64,000 nucleotides of DNA from Clostridia bacterium (GCA_017623235.1 JAGAPN010000006.1:1-64000); one strand, 5' to 3'; counted from the first letter of the stretch, positions 52,235 through 60,476 are shown. Notes: a model not told the origin generated them from the sequence alone. Made by a program: numbers and translations.

Positions 52235-52563
52235 CGGCATTTGAAATTGTAAAGGAGGCCTCGGTTATGGTTGGCCTTCGGTACTCTGATGAGGAAATAA
52301 AGTCTGTAGGGCTGACCCTGCTTAACATCGTACTTATGGAAATGGGGCTGCCGAGGCTTCTCTCCGCAGATGATAAGCCCCTGTTGCCCACAGATTCCTA
52401 TACCTACACCCTTATGCTGGGCGTGGCAAAGTACCTTTGCGCCGGTATAGGTGACGTCCGGAACGAGGAGGCTATCGGTAAGGAATACCGCCGTGAGCTG
52501 GGTCGCCTTAAGGGTAGTGTAACCCTTGTCCGTAACAACGGACCCCGTGGGGAGGGCTGCTGA
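52231..52563 (+). CDS. Head-tail adaptor-like protein
   Basis: A 110-residue protein, mainly helical (FEIVKEASVMVGLRYSDEEI, YTLMLGVAKYLCAGIG). Its size and place directly after the portal fit adaptor proteins such as gp4 of P22 or gp11 of T7. The similarity is by position and character, not by a recognised motif. Confidence 0.55.
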   Translation: MTAFEIVKEASVMVGLRYSDEEIKSVGLTLLNIVLMEMGLPRLLSADDKPLLPTDSYTYTLMLGVAKYLCAGIGDVRNEEAIGKEYRRELGRLKGSVTLVRNNGPRGEGC

Positions 52564-52564
52564 T

Positions 52565-54499
52565 ATGGCATCTCTGCTGAAAAAATATATATCTATACCT
52601 ACAGGTGGTCTGCAGCAGAAGGAGGTCAGCGAATTCTACGACTGTGAGGAAAAGGGAGGCAAGTTGTTGCCCAGGGTGGGCTTTAAAGCAAATAAAAACA
52701 CTCTTTTTCACTATAACGACGGTAGCTTTGATGCCGACGTATATTTTCAGATGACCGACTGTCACATTCATATAGGGTCGACCTATGGCAGGATAGCAAT
52801 CAGAGTAAGCGATAATATGATGGATAACATCACCCTTTACCCTCTGCTAATTACCGAGAGGGGCGCTATAACCGAGCTGGGCCACATTTCCTTTTCCAGG
52901 ATAGACAGCTACACCTTCGGCCGCCCCGACAATTACACCGTGTTTGGTGGTAGTCCCGTTGTGGGCAAGGGAATTTTCTTTATCGCCCACCTGGTATACG
53001 GCGAGGGTGTGCCCGATTTTGTCCGTGTGTGGGAGCTGTCGGAGGATATGACCCTGTGGATACCTCTGTCCGAGCAGGAGATATATGAGCCCACTCTGCT
53101 GAAGGACGGCAGGGGTAATAAATATTTTCTTGCCCTGGCAGGGGAAACACCCATAGATCTGCCCGAGCCTCGGATTGCCGAGAGCCGCAATATGCTGAAC
53201 TCCCGCTTTAAGGCTACCTTTACCGCCGATTCGGTGTCCTGCCGCTTTGCCCTGCCTCTTCAGGGGCTGGATGATGCACCCATAATCTGTACCTATAACA
53301 CCGATACGGCCGAATACAGGTGGGTCATCCCTGCCGATAATTACCTTTCTCAGGACCTGCAGGTTGGGGATAAAACGGTAAGACTGCTTTGTGACAGGGC
53401 CAGGGGAGAGGTGTATTTTAAAATCCCCGATGGCATAGATTTTGCCCCCGAATATTGCGGCAAATCCGGCAATATTACGGTAAGCGCCGCCAAGGAGAGC
53501 CTTTCCGACAAGGTGAGGGTGGCCTCTAAATCGGCCTGCATCACCCCCGAGGGACAGACGGTAAAAAGCAGTACCGCAGTAACGGTCTTTTACGGTGGCT
53601 GGAAGCACCCCAATCTGGTGGTATGGAACAGCCCCGTTCATCCCTTGTATTTTCCCACCGATTCGGTGGCCTATGTAGGAAGTGAGGGGCTGGGGGTCAA
53701 AAAAATGGCCACCAAGGATGATATTCTGGTAGCCTTTAAGGAGGATAGGGTGTTTGCCGCCACTCTGCCCACCGCCGACAGCTTTTCTCTTAGCTTTAAG
53801 ACCTCGGTGGCCTTGCCCGACAGAGCCCTGGCCGCCACCGTTGCCCCCCTGGGTAACGAGCTGGTCTTTGCCACCGCATCGGGCAGGCTGATGCGGCTCT
53901 TCGGCGCCACCGCCGCCGCTTTAAGGGTGGAGGATATTTGCAGTGACAGAATATCGGCAAATGCCACAGCCTTTGGCCTTGCCCTGGAGGATAAGTACGC
54001 CTTGTTTCAGGGGGATAGGGCTATCATAGTTTGGAAGAGGGGCGAGGGCTACTGCCGTGGAGTGTGGCACCTTGGCACCGAGATAATCGGCGGCGCCTCG
54101 AATATGGGTAAAACGGTGCTTTTTGCCCGCCTGTGGCAGGGTGGTATCAATGCGGTATATCCCTTAACCGTAGCAGATGGGTATGATAGCATACTTATCG
54201 TAAAGGATGGTGTGATCGAGGAGAAGGAGCTGCCGATAGCGGGTATCCTTACCCTGGAGCTTTTGGAAAGGGATGCGGTACGTTACCGCCTTTACGGCAT
54301 CAGGGTAGACGGCAGGGGTCCGGTTACCGTAACCCTGACCGATAACACGGTAGAAGAATTCGGTCGGGTCCTCACCACCGCCGATATGCGGGGTTATCTG
54401 CTGTGGGGAAGGGTATCGGATTCCCCGAAGCTATCTGTAAATTTTTCGGGTGAGCTGGAGGGTTTCGCACTAAAATACAGCCACTTGAATAGAATGTAA
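52565..54499 (+). CDS. Beta-propeller tail nozzle/stopper-like protein
   Basis: A 644-residue, almost entirely beta-strand protein. Repeated blade-like segments such as LVVWNSPVHPLYFPTDSVAY, ALAATVAPLGNELVFATASG and YALFQGDRAIIVWKRGEG suggest a beta-propeller. It resembles in size and order the gp12 nozzle of T7 or gp10 of P22, which close the portal channel in short-tailed phages. ATG 52565 is used because GGGGAGG precedes it. No fibre, needle or ejection protein gene follows. Confidence 0.6.
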   Translation: MASLLKKYISIPTGGLQQKEVSEFYDCEEKGGKLLPRVGFKANKNTLFHYNDGSFDADVYFQMTDCHIHIGSTYGRIAIRVSDNMMDNITLYPLLITERGAITELGHISFSRIDSYTFGRPDNYTVFGGSPVVGKGIFFIAHLVYGEGVPDFVRVWELSEDMTLWIPLSEQEIYEPTLLKDGRGNKYFLALAGETPIDLPEPRIAESRNMLNSRFKATFTADSVSCRFALPLQGLDDAPIICTYNTDTAEYRWVIPADNYLSQDLQVGDKTVRLLCDRARGEVYFKIPDGIDFAPEYCGKSGNITVSAAKESLSDKVRVASKSACITPEGQTVKSSTAVTVFYGGWKHPNLVVWNSPVHPLYFPTDSVAYVGSEGLGVKKMATKDDILVAFKEDRVFAATLPTADSFSLSFKTSVALPDRALAATVAPLGNELVFATASGRLMRLFGATAAALRVEDICSDRISANATAFGLALEDKYALFQGDRAIIVWKRGEGYCRGVWHLGTEIIGGASNMGKTVLFARLWQGGINAVYPLTVADGYDSILIVKDGVIEEKELPIAGILTLELLERDAVRYRLYGIRVDGRGPVTVTLTDNTVEEFGRVLTTADMRGYLLWGRVSDSPKLSVNFSGELEGFALKYSHLNRM

Positions 54500-54512
54500 A
54501 GGGGGATTTTTT

Positions 54513-55226
54513 ATGTTTAAGATAGCCCTTACAGCAGGGCATTATAAGTACACCGCAGGTAAACGGTGCCTTAAAAAGCTTGATAAGAACGAAACCCGTG
54601 AGTGGGTGCTTAATAACCGAATCGCCGATAAAATAGAGGAGAGGCTGGCTGAGTATCAAGGCTATAGCCTGCTTCGTACCGACGATACCACGGGAGAAAC
54701 CGCCATAGAGCTTGAGGACCGTATTGCCGCTGCCAACCGCTTTGGAGCAGACGTTTATATCTCTATACACCACAATGCAGGCATAGCAGGAGGTAACGGC
54801 GGCGGAATAGTGGCCTACACCTATACCAAGGTGGGGGAGGCCACAAAAGAGTGGCAAAGGGAGCTTTACGAAGCCCTTATTGCCGCTACGGGGCTTAAGG
54901 GTAACCGAGCCCAGCCTCTGGCCACCGCCAATCTGGCCGAATGCAGGGATACCGCAATGCCTGCCGTGCTTTTAGAGCTTGGCTTTATGGACAGCGCCAC
55001 CGACGTGCCCGTAATACTGAGTGAGGACTATGCCGATGCCTGTGCCGAGGCAATAGTTTCGGTGCTGGTAAGGCGAGGAGGCCTGGTACAAAAGCCTGTA
55101 TCGAATGCGCTTTATCTGGTGCAGGCAGGGGCCTTCAGAGATAAGGCCAATGCCGAAAAGCTGGTAAAGGCCCTTAAAGCCAAAGGCTTTGACGCCATCA
55201 TAAAAAGGGGAGGGTCCGAAGGATGA
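54513..55226 (+). CDS. N-acetylmuramoyl-L-alanine amidase with half SPOR domain
   Basis: A 237-residue amidase_3-type endolysin. ALTAGHYKYTAG has the first zinc His, LDKNETREW a candidate metal Glu, YISIHHNAG the second His, and AVLLELGFMDS the catalytic Glu. The last 40 residues (LYLVQAGAFRDKANAEKL) match only the first half of a SPOR peptidoglycan-binding domain. It cuts the bond between MurNAc and L-Ala in the cell wall. It ends with ATGA overlap to the next gene. It is part of the lysis group of the cassette. Confidence 0.87.
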   Translation: MFKIALTAGHYKYTAGKRCLKKLDKNETREWVLNNRIADKIEERLAEYQGYSLLRTDDTTGETAIELEDRIAAANRFGADVYISIHHNAGIAGGNGGGIVAYTYTKVGEATKEWQRELYEALIAATGLKGNRAQPLATANLAECRDTAMPAVLLELGFMDSATDVPVILSEDYADACAEAIVSVLVRRGGLVQKPVSNALYLVQAGAFRDKANAEKLVKALKAKGFDAIIKRGGSEG

Positions 55227-55465
55227 GCGATGCGATAGCTGTCGCTCTTATAGGACTGATGGGCTCTTCCTTGGGCTCCCTTGTGGGAGCCCTGGTGTCA
55301 AACAAGGTGTGGCAGTACAGAATAGAACAGCTTGAACATAAGGTGGAAAAGCACAACAATATTATTGAGCGTACCTACAAGCTGGAGGAAGAAAATATGG
55401 TAATAGACGAAAGAATAAAGGTTATGAATCACCGCATAGCCGACCTGGAAAGAAGGGAGAAATAA
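55223..55465 (+). CDS. Membrane/coiled-coil protein of lysis module (XhlA-like)
   Basis: An 80-residue protein. A hydrophobic N-terminal segment (IAVALIGLMGSSLGSLVGALV) is followed by a long charged helix (YRIEQLEHKVEKHNNIIERT) likely to form a coiled coil. Proteins of this shape often accompany phage holins. Not assigned to a specific family. Confidence 0.6.
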   Translation: MSDAIAVALIGLMGSSLGSLVGALVSNKVWQYRIEQLEHKVEKHNNIIERTYKLEEENMVIDERIKVMNHRIADLERREK

Positions 55466-55466
55466 A

Positions 55467-55718
55467 ATGGAATTTTTAAGCGGATTTGAAATGCCTGTGG
55501 TGACGGGTATCTGCCTTTCGGTAGGATACATAATTAAAAACCTAATATCCGACTCAAGGGTGGACAGGCTTATCCCGATGATTATGGGCATACTGGGTGT
55601 GGGAATGAGCCTTTGGATAAACCTGAACTTTACCCCCGAAATTCTGCTTTCGGGCCTTATCTCGGGTCTTGCCTCTACAGGCCTCTACGAAGTCTTTCAC
55701 CAGTTTTTGAAGAAATAA
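55467..55718 (+). CDS. Phage holin
   Basis: An 83-residue membrane protein with two or three helices. TGICLSVGYIIKNL and the C-terminal LISGLASTGLYEVFHQFLKK fit A118-type holins of Firmicute phages. It should permeabilise the membrane so that the amidase reaches the wall. It is the last gene of the phage-like cassette and is followed by a strong terminator. Confidence 0.8.
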   Translation: MEFLSGFEMPVVTGICLSVGYIIKNLISDSRVDRLIPMIMGILGVGMSLWINLNFTPEILLSGLISGLASTGLYEVFHQFLKK

Positions 55719-55753
55719 GAAAAGACCGACTTTTAGTCGGTCTTTTCTTATTT
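55717..55753. terminator. Bidirectional terminator after the phage-like cassette
   Basis: AAGAAAAGACCGACT and AGTCGGTCTTTTCTT pair over 15 bp around TTT and are followed by TTTTTT. It ends both the holin gene and the convergent minus-strand operon. Confidence 0.92.
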
Positions 55754-55972
55754 TTTATGAAGCTTCAAATGGTCGAAGCAGAGGAGTATAAGCCCGATAA
55801 AGACGTATACAGTAGTCAGCACCGCCACAATGCCGCCCACCATATCGTATTCGGTGAGATATACTATGGTGCCCTTTAAGAGGGAGCCTAATATGTAAAT
55901 GCCGAAATAGGCCAGAGCGGCAGGAAGCACCCCTCCCTTGGGGTAGGAGAAGGGAAACAGCTTTCGAAACAT
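55748..55972 (-). CDS. Small membrane protein, function unknown
   Basis: A 74-residue protein with two predicted helices (AALAYFGIYILGSLLKGTIV and GGIVAVLTTVYVFIGLILLC). GGGGAGGAATAAT precedes ATG 55972, which is just past the stop of the SCIFF maturase gene, so the two are co-transcribed. It may have a membrane role linked to the SCIFF system, or none. Confidence 0.6.
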   Translation of the reverse strand: MFRKLFPFSYPKGGVLPAALAYFGIYILGSLLKGTIVYLTEYDMVGGIVAVLTTVYVFIGLILLCFDHLKLHKK

Positions 55973-55973
55973 A

Positions 55974-57353
55974 TTATTCCTCCCCAAAAGCCTGGGCGGC
56001 CTTTATCATAATGGCGCATTCAATGCGCTTTTTGTGCAGCTCACAGCCCAGCTTATAAACCCCCGTCACGCTGCCCGTGGAATTGTAGGCGTTGGCGGCG
56101 CATCCGCCCGAGCAGTACATTCTGGCAAAGCAGTCGTCACACTCGGAGTGGGAGTAGATATTGCAGTTTTTAAATTGGTCTATAGCCTCGGTGTTTTTAA
56201 CCCCGTCAAAAACGTTGCCCAGCAAAAAGTCCTCGTTGCCTACAAATTGGTGACAGGGGTAAAGGTCACCCTCGGGGGTAACCGCCATATACTCGGTGCC
56301 GACGCCGCAGCCCGAAACACGCTTTACAACGCAGGGGCCGCCGTCCAAATCTATCATATAGTGGTAGAAGGTGAAGCCCTCGCCCTTATTGTTGCGTTTT
56401 ATCATTTCCTTTGCCAGTATTTCATACTGCTCTAAAAGCTGGGGCAGGTCCTCTTCCCTTAAGGCGTAGGGGGCAGAAGGCTCAGCCACAACGGGCTCAA
56501 TGGAAATTTCCTTAAAGCCCAAATCTGCCATGTGAAGAATATCTGCGGCAAAATCCTTATTAAATCTGGTGTAGGTGCCTCGTATGTAATAGTCCTTACC
56601 GCCTCTGCGGTCAACAAACTCCTTGAATTTAGGCACGATGCGGTCGTATGAGCCACAACCTCCACGGTCGACCCTCATTTTATCGTTAACCTCTTTTCTG
56701 CCGTCCAGGGAGAGCACCACGTTGCTCATTTCCTTGTTGCAGAAATCCATTATTTCATCGGTAAGAATTACACCGTTGGTGGTGTAGGTGAAGCGGAAAT
56801 TTTTGCCTGCCGCCTTTTCGATACTGCGGCCGTATTCTACAAGCCGTTTTACTACCTCAAAGTTAAGGGAAGGCTCGCCACCGAAAAAGTCCACCTCCAG
56901 ATTTTTTCTGGTACCCGAATTTTCCACCAGAAAATCCAGGGCGCGCTTTCCCACCTCGTAGGACATAAGTCCCCTGGGGCCGTGGTACTCACCCTCGCAG
57001 GCAAAGCAGTATTTGCAGGCCAGATTGCAGTCGTGGGCCACGTGAAGGCAGATTGCCTTTATAACCGATTGCCTTTTCTTGAACTGTCCTGCCAGGGCAC
57101 GGTATTTGTCCTCGGTGAAGAGCTTGCCCTGGGCCTTTAAGGCCTCAATATCCTCAAAAACCCCGTCAATATCCTCCGACGTTACGTCGGGACGGTCTGA
57201 ATATTTACCGAGAATGTAGGCCTTTATCTCGTCTTTTTCCTTTTTATCGTAGTCGGATATAATGTCAAAGGCTACCTCGTCCACTACGTGAACACAGCCC
57301 GAGTTTACATCCAGCACAATGTTGTATCCGTTAAGCTTATATGCGTGTATCAT
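55974..57353 (-). CDS. scfB: SCIFF peptide maturase, radical SAM/SPASM thioether enzyme
   Basis: A 459-residue enzyme. Residues 1-90 form an N-terminal peptide-binding region. CNLACKYCFAC carries the radical SAM CxxxCxxC cluster site. DFFGGEPSLNF and TTNGVIL follow in the barrel. The C-terminal SPASM region has CGVGTEYMAVTPEGDLYPC and SHSECDDCFARMYCSGGC for extra Fe-S clusters. The length and motifs fit the SCIFF maturase (CteB type), which joins a Cys sulfur to a backbone carbon of the SCIFF peptide. The precursor gene is 60 bases upstream. Confidence 0.95.
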   Translation of the reverse strand: MIHAYKLNGYNIVLDVNSGCVHVVDEVAFDIISDYDKKEKDEIKAYILGKYSDRPDVTSEDIDGVFEDIEALKAQGKLFTEDKYRALAGQFKKRQSVIKAICLHVAHDCNLACKYCFACEGEYHGPRGLMSYEVGKRALDFLVENSGTRKNLEVDFFGGEPSLNFEVVKRLVEYGRSIEKAAGKNFRFTYTTNGVILTDEIMDFCNKEMSNVVLSLDGRKEVNDKMRVDRGGCGSYDRIVPKFKEFVDRRGGKDYYIRGTYTRFNKDFAADILHMADLGFKEISIEPVVAEPSAPYALREEDLPQLLEQYEILAKEMIKRNNKGEGFTFYHYMIDLDGGPCVVKRVSGCGVGTEYMAVTPEGDLYPCHQFVGNEDFLLGNVFDGVKNTEAIDQFKNCNIYSHSECDDCFARMYCSGGCAANAYNSTGSVTGVYKLGCELHKKRIECAIMIKAAQAFGEE

Positions 57354-57365
57354 TTTATCCCTCTG

Positions 57366-57397
57366 TAGAAAAATTGCCGCACATAAATGTGCGGCAA
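57366..57397 (-). terminator. Attenuator-like hairpin between SCIFF precursor and maturase
   Basis: On the minus strand, TTGCCGCACAT and ATGTGCGGCAA pair, followed by TTTTT. Located between precursor stop and maturase start, it should allow far more precursor than enzyme. Confidence 0.7.
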
Positions 57398-57412
57398 AGC
57401 TTCAAGCCTTAA

Positions 57413-57565
57413 TTATTTTGCTTCCTTGCACTTTTCGCACTGCTGATTTGCAACAGAGCAGGAAGTCTTGCTGGCAGACTGGCAGGAGGTCTGGCACTCG
57501 CCACAACCGCCGGTAACTGCAGAAGCCTCAAGGTCACGAGAAGATAAGGTTTTGATTCTTTCCAT
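57413..57565 (-). CDS. scfA: SCIFF precursor peptide (six-cysteine RiPP), variant
   Basis: A 50-residue peptide from ATG 57565 to TAA 57413. It opens MERIKTLSSRDLEASAVTGG as leader. The core begins CGECQTSCQSASKTSC and continues SVANQQCEKCKEAK. Cys are at 21, 24, 28, 36, 43 and 46. Canonical SCIFF peptides have CQSACKTSCTVANQ, with Cys at 32 and Thr at 37; here both are Ser. Cys 46 is extra. AAGGAGGGTTTATAA precedes the ATG. The product is the substrate of the maturase encoded next. The biological role of SCIFF peptides is not known. Confidence 0.9.
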   Translation of the reverse strand: MERIKTLSSRDLEASAVTGGCGECQTSCQSASKTSCSVANQQCEKCKEAK

Positions 57566-57600
57566 TTATAAACCCTCCTTGGGAAATATTTGTTTTAATA

Positions 57601-57629
57601 ATGCTATCATATTTTGCGACTTTTGTCAA
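57601..57629 (-). promoter_or_regulatory. Promoter of the SCIFF operon
   Basis: On the minus strand, TTGACA (57624-57629), a 17-bp spacer and TAGCAT (57601-57606). Confidence 0.6.
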
Positions 57630-57630
57630 G

Positions 57631-58209
57631 TCAGATGTCTTTATAGTCGCTTATCTTTTTATTACCTTCGGCGGTGTAGCCCTCAATATAGTCCAGCACC
57701 TCTTCGGGCGTGTCGCAGACCTTATAAAGCTGACGGTTGGCCTCGGTCATAAAATTACCGGCAATAGCCACCTCTATCAGCTCCACTAAATGGTCGAAAT
57801 AACCGTTGGTGTTAAGAATTGCAATAGGAAGGGTGTGACGGCCTACCTGCTTTAAGGTGAGTATTTCAAAAAATTCGTCAAAGGTGCCCGTGCCGCCGGG
57901 GGTCATAATAAAGGCCGAGGAAAAGTCCTCCATTTTCTGCTTGCGCTCGCGCATAGTATCGGTAACGTGCACCTCGTTACAGTGTTCGTATAAAATACCG
58001 TCCACGTCAAAATATCTGGGGGCAACGCCGATAATATAGCCCTTGCCCTTGGTAATGCCACGAGCCACCGCACCCATAAGGCCGCTGGCACCGCCGCCGA
58101 ACACCAGGGTGTGACCCCTTTTTGCCATTTCATAGCCTAAAGCCTCTCCCGCATCGGTAAAGCTTTTGTCAATTGTCTTGCTGGAAGCACCGTAAACACA
58201 AATATTCAT
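57631..58209 (-). CDS. LOG-family (TIGR00730) phosphoribohydrolase-like protein
   Basis: A 192-residue Rossmann-like protein. ICVYGASSKTID, LVFGGGASGLMGAVA and the family signature MTPGGTGTFDEFFEI (PGGxGTxxE) identify it. Members cleave nucleoside 5'-monophosphates such as AMP or cytokinin riboside phosphates at the N-glycosidic bond. The natural substrate in this bacterium is unknown. It is the last gene of the minus-strand group with the phosphatase and ruvX. Confidence 0.9.
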   Translation of the reverse strand: MNICVYGASSKTIDKSFTDAGEALGYEMAKRGHTLVFGGGASGLMGAVARGITKGKGYIIGVAPRYFDVDGILYEHCNEVHVTDTMRERKQKMEDFSSAFIMTPGGTGTFDEFFEILTLKQVGRHTLPIAILNTNGYFDHLVELIEVAIAGNFMTEANRQLYKVCDTPEEVLDYIEGYTAEGNKKISDYKDI

Positions 58210-58217
58210 ATCCTACC

Positions 58218-58637
58218 TCACTTTCTGTTTCTTCTGAACCCGAGATAGTCCTCAAGTATCATTACCGCCGCCACGACATCCACCGTAGCCTTGCGTTTTT
58301 TGCCTCTGGTGTCGTTCATATTAAGGACTGTATGGGCCGAAACGGTGGTACAGCGTTCATCCCACAGCACCGTTTCTATACCGCTGGCCTCCCCGATTTT
58401 TTTGGCCAGGGCGGCGCACTCCTGCGCTCTGGAGCCCTCGCTGCCGTCCATATTTTTAGGGTGGCCCACCACTATTTGGGCGGCCTTAAGCTCGGCCGCC
58501 TTAAGGCAGACCTTTTCTACCAGCTTTTCCTCGTTATATTCGGTTATGACGCAGTTTGGAAAGGCAAAGCCCTCGCCGCTGTCGCTGACGGCAATACCTG
58601 TCCTGGCCTTTCCCAGGTCAACAGCCATTATAATCAT
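58218..58637 (-). CDS. ruvX: Putative pre-16S rRNA nuclease / Holliday junction resolvase RuvX
   Basis: A 139-residue RNase H-fold nuclease (YqgF). MAVDLGKARTGIAVSD gives the first catalytic Asp, IVVGHPKNMDGSEGSRAQEC is the central motif, and DERCTTVSA and DVVAAVMILEDYL give further acidic residues. It takes part in 16S rRNA 5'-end maturation in E. coli. Normal length. It lies three bases after the phosphatase gene. Confidence 0.92.
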   Translation of the reverse strand: MIIMAVDLGKARTGIAVSDSGEGFAFPNCVITEYNEEKLVEKVCLKAAELKAAQIVVGHPKNMDGSEGSRAQECAALAKKIGEASGIETVLWDERCTTVSAHTVLNMNDTRGKKRKATVDVVAAVMILEDYLGFRRNRK

Positions 58638-58640
58638 ATA

Positions 58641-59306
58641 TTATTCCTCGTTTTTTACCGAAAGTATTCGAATATTTTTTGGTACCAGCTCCTCGGGCAG
58701 GTGAGAGTAGTCGCTCATATAATCTATGGTGACCTCATCTCCTTGGGCGGTGAGCAGGTTTACCGCCGTATTAAAGGACCAGGGGGTAGATTTAAGGTGG
58801 GAAATATCGCCGTGGAGCAGCCTGCACATAAGGCAGCGGATGGCCGCCCCGTGGGATGCTACCAGCAGGGTTTTGCCCTGATTATCGGGGTCCCGTGACA
58901 GCTTCAAGATGCCCTGCCACACCCTGTCATATACCGCCCTCATAGGCTCACCCTCGGGAGCGGCAAAATCCTCGGGTCGGTTATCCCAGACAAAGGCCAG
59001 CTCGGGGTTTTCCTCAAAGGATTTGTTAAAGTTTTTTCCTTCTATCACACCGCCGTAAATTTCAACGAACTCTTCCATAGGCGTAATGGCAAGGCCCTTG
59101 CCCGAAACTGCCGCCTCGGCAGTTTTTCTTGCCCGTAGCAGGGGGCTGGAGAAGGCCTTATCTATATGTATATCGGAAAATCTTTCCTTTAAGAACTCAA
59201 GCTGACGGGCACCCAGCTCGCTTATATCGGTGTCGGTGGTGCCTTGGAATATGTTCAGCCTGTTTCCTTCCGCCTCACAGTGGCGGATGAGATATATTTT
59301 AACCAA
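58641..59306 (-). CDS. Histidine phosphatase family protein
   Basis: A 221-residue phosphoglycerate-mutase-like protein. YLIRHCEAEGN has the catalytic RH(C/G)E, FSSPLLRARKTAEA is the second Arg motif, and LLVASHGAAIRCLMCRLL holds the second His. The usual Gly after RH is Cys here (RHCE), which also occurs in the family. It may act as a phosphoserine, cobalamin-type or general phosphatase. It heads the ruvX/LOG gene group. Confidence 0.88.
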   Translation of the reverse strand: MVKIYLIRHCEAEGNRLNIFQGTTDTDISELGARQLEFLKERFSDIHIDKAFSSPLLRARKTAEAAVSGKGLAITPMEEFVEIYGGVIEGKNFNKSFEENPELAFVWDNRPEDFAAPEGEPMRAVYDRVWQGILKLSRDPDNQGKTLLVASHGAAIRCLMCRLLHGDISHLKSTPWSFNTAVNLLTAQGDEVTIDYMSDYSHLPEELVPKNIRILSVKNEE

Positions 59307-59376
59307 AAGGGGTCACTCCAATCAGATTTTACATAATTATTATACATCACAGTCCTTTTTTTGTCTACTTGTTAAG

Positions 59377-59405
59377 TTGCAAAACGGATAAAAAAGTGAT
59401 ATTAT
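59377..59405 (+). promoter_or_regulatory. Promoter of the EIIC-like gene and nth-tcdA
   Basis: TTGCAA (59377-59382), a 17-bp spacer and TATTAT (59400-59405), 30 bases before GTG 59436. Confidence 0.6.
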
Positions 59406-59435
59406 ATAGAAAAAATAAAAAAAGAAGGGATTACT

Positions 59436-60476
59436 GTGATAAAAAAATATCTTACCCGTCTGTTTATTGATGGCCTTTCGGGCATGGCCTCGGGCCTCTT
59501 TGCCACCCTTATTATAGGTACCATTATTTCCCAGGTGGGACTTATGATAGGCGGCGCGGTCGGCTCCTATCTGGTGGCTATTGGCGGCTTTGCCAAAACC
59601 ATTACGGGTGCCGGCATCGGCATCGGTGTGGCCTGCAAGCTTAAGGCTTCCCCTCTGGTTACCGTATCTGCGGCTGTGGCAGGTCTTGTGGGCGCTTTCC
59701 CCAATCTTGCTACCGAAAGCTTTATTATGGGTCGCCCCGGTGAGCCTCTGGGCGCCTTTGTTGCGGCCTATATCGCTATAGAGCTGGGCTCTATGGTTTC
59801 GGGCAAGACCAAGGTTGATATTATCGTTACCCCTTTGGTCGCTATCCTTACAGGCGCCGTTGCAGGCTTCCTTATCGGCCCTCCCGTATCAAGGTTTATG
59901 ACCTGGATTGGCTCTATCGTTAACTTCGGTGTTGAGCAGCAGCCCATTCTTTGCGGTATTATCGTATCGGTGGTTATGGGTATCTGCCTCACCCTGCCTA
60001 TTTCCTCGGCGGCTATCGGCGTATCTTTGCAGCTGTCGGGTCTGGCGGCAGGCGCTGCCGTTGTGGGCTGTTGCTGTAATATGGTGGGCTTTGCCGTTGC
60101 CTCCTTCCGTGAAAACAGGTGGGGCGGCCTTATTTCCCAGGGTATAGGAACCTCTATGCTGCAGATGCCCAACATAGTTAAAAAGCCTATTATCTGGCTG
60201 CCTGCAATAGTAGCCAGCGCTATTCTCGGCCCTGTATCTTCGGCTCTGCTTCAGATGGTAAGCACCCCCACAGGCTCGGGTATGGGTACCGCAGGCCTGG
60301 TAGGACCCTTTGAAACCTATACTGCTATGGTTGCCGCAGGGGTAGACCCTGTTATGGCGGTTATTGAAATATTCCTTATGCACTTTATTCTGCCTGCCGC
60401 TATTGCCCTGGGTGTGGGCGAGGCTATGCGCAAGCTGGGCTGGATAAAGAAGGGCGATATGAAGCTGATGGCCTAA
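59436..60476 (+). CDS. PTS EIIC_2-family membrane transporter-like protein
   Basis: A 346-residue membrane protein with about ten helices, Gly- and Ala-rich (GLSGMASGLFATLIIGTIIS, FPNLATESFIMGRPGEPLGA). It belongs to the EIIC_2 type (PF13303), a group of EIIC-like proteins that stand alone without EIIA or EIIB. The substrate and whether it uses phosphorylation are unknown. GTG 59436 follows AAGAAGGGA. The nth start directly abuts its stop. Confidence 0.82.
   Translation: MIKKYLTRLFIDGLSGMASGLFATLIIGTIISQVGLMIGGAVGSYLVAIGGFAKTITGAGIGIGVACKLKASPLVTVSAAVAGLVGAFPNLATESFIMGRPGEPLGAFVAAYIAIELGSMVSGKTKVDIIVTPLVAILTGAVAGFLIGPPVSRFMTWIGSIVNFGVEQQPILCGIIVSVVMGICLTLPISSAAIGVSLQLSGLAAGAAVVGCCCNMVGFAVASFRENRWGGLISQGIGTSMLQMPNIVKKPIIWLPAIVASAILGPVSSALLQMVSTPTGSGMGTAGLVGPFETYTAMVAAGVDPVMAVIEIFLMHFILPAAIALGVGEAMRKLGWIKKGDMKLMA

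Noticed and set aside
52847..53641. Minus-strand open frame inside the nozzle-like gene
   Set aside because: Shadow of the beta-rich plus-strand gene, with no start signal.
46978..55718. Complete active prophage
   Set aside because: No integrase, repressor, replication or receptor-binding genes and no visible att repeats within the window.
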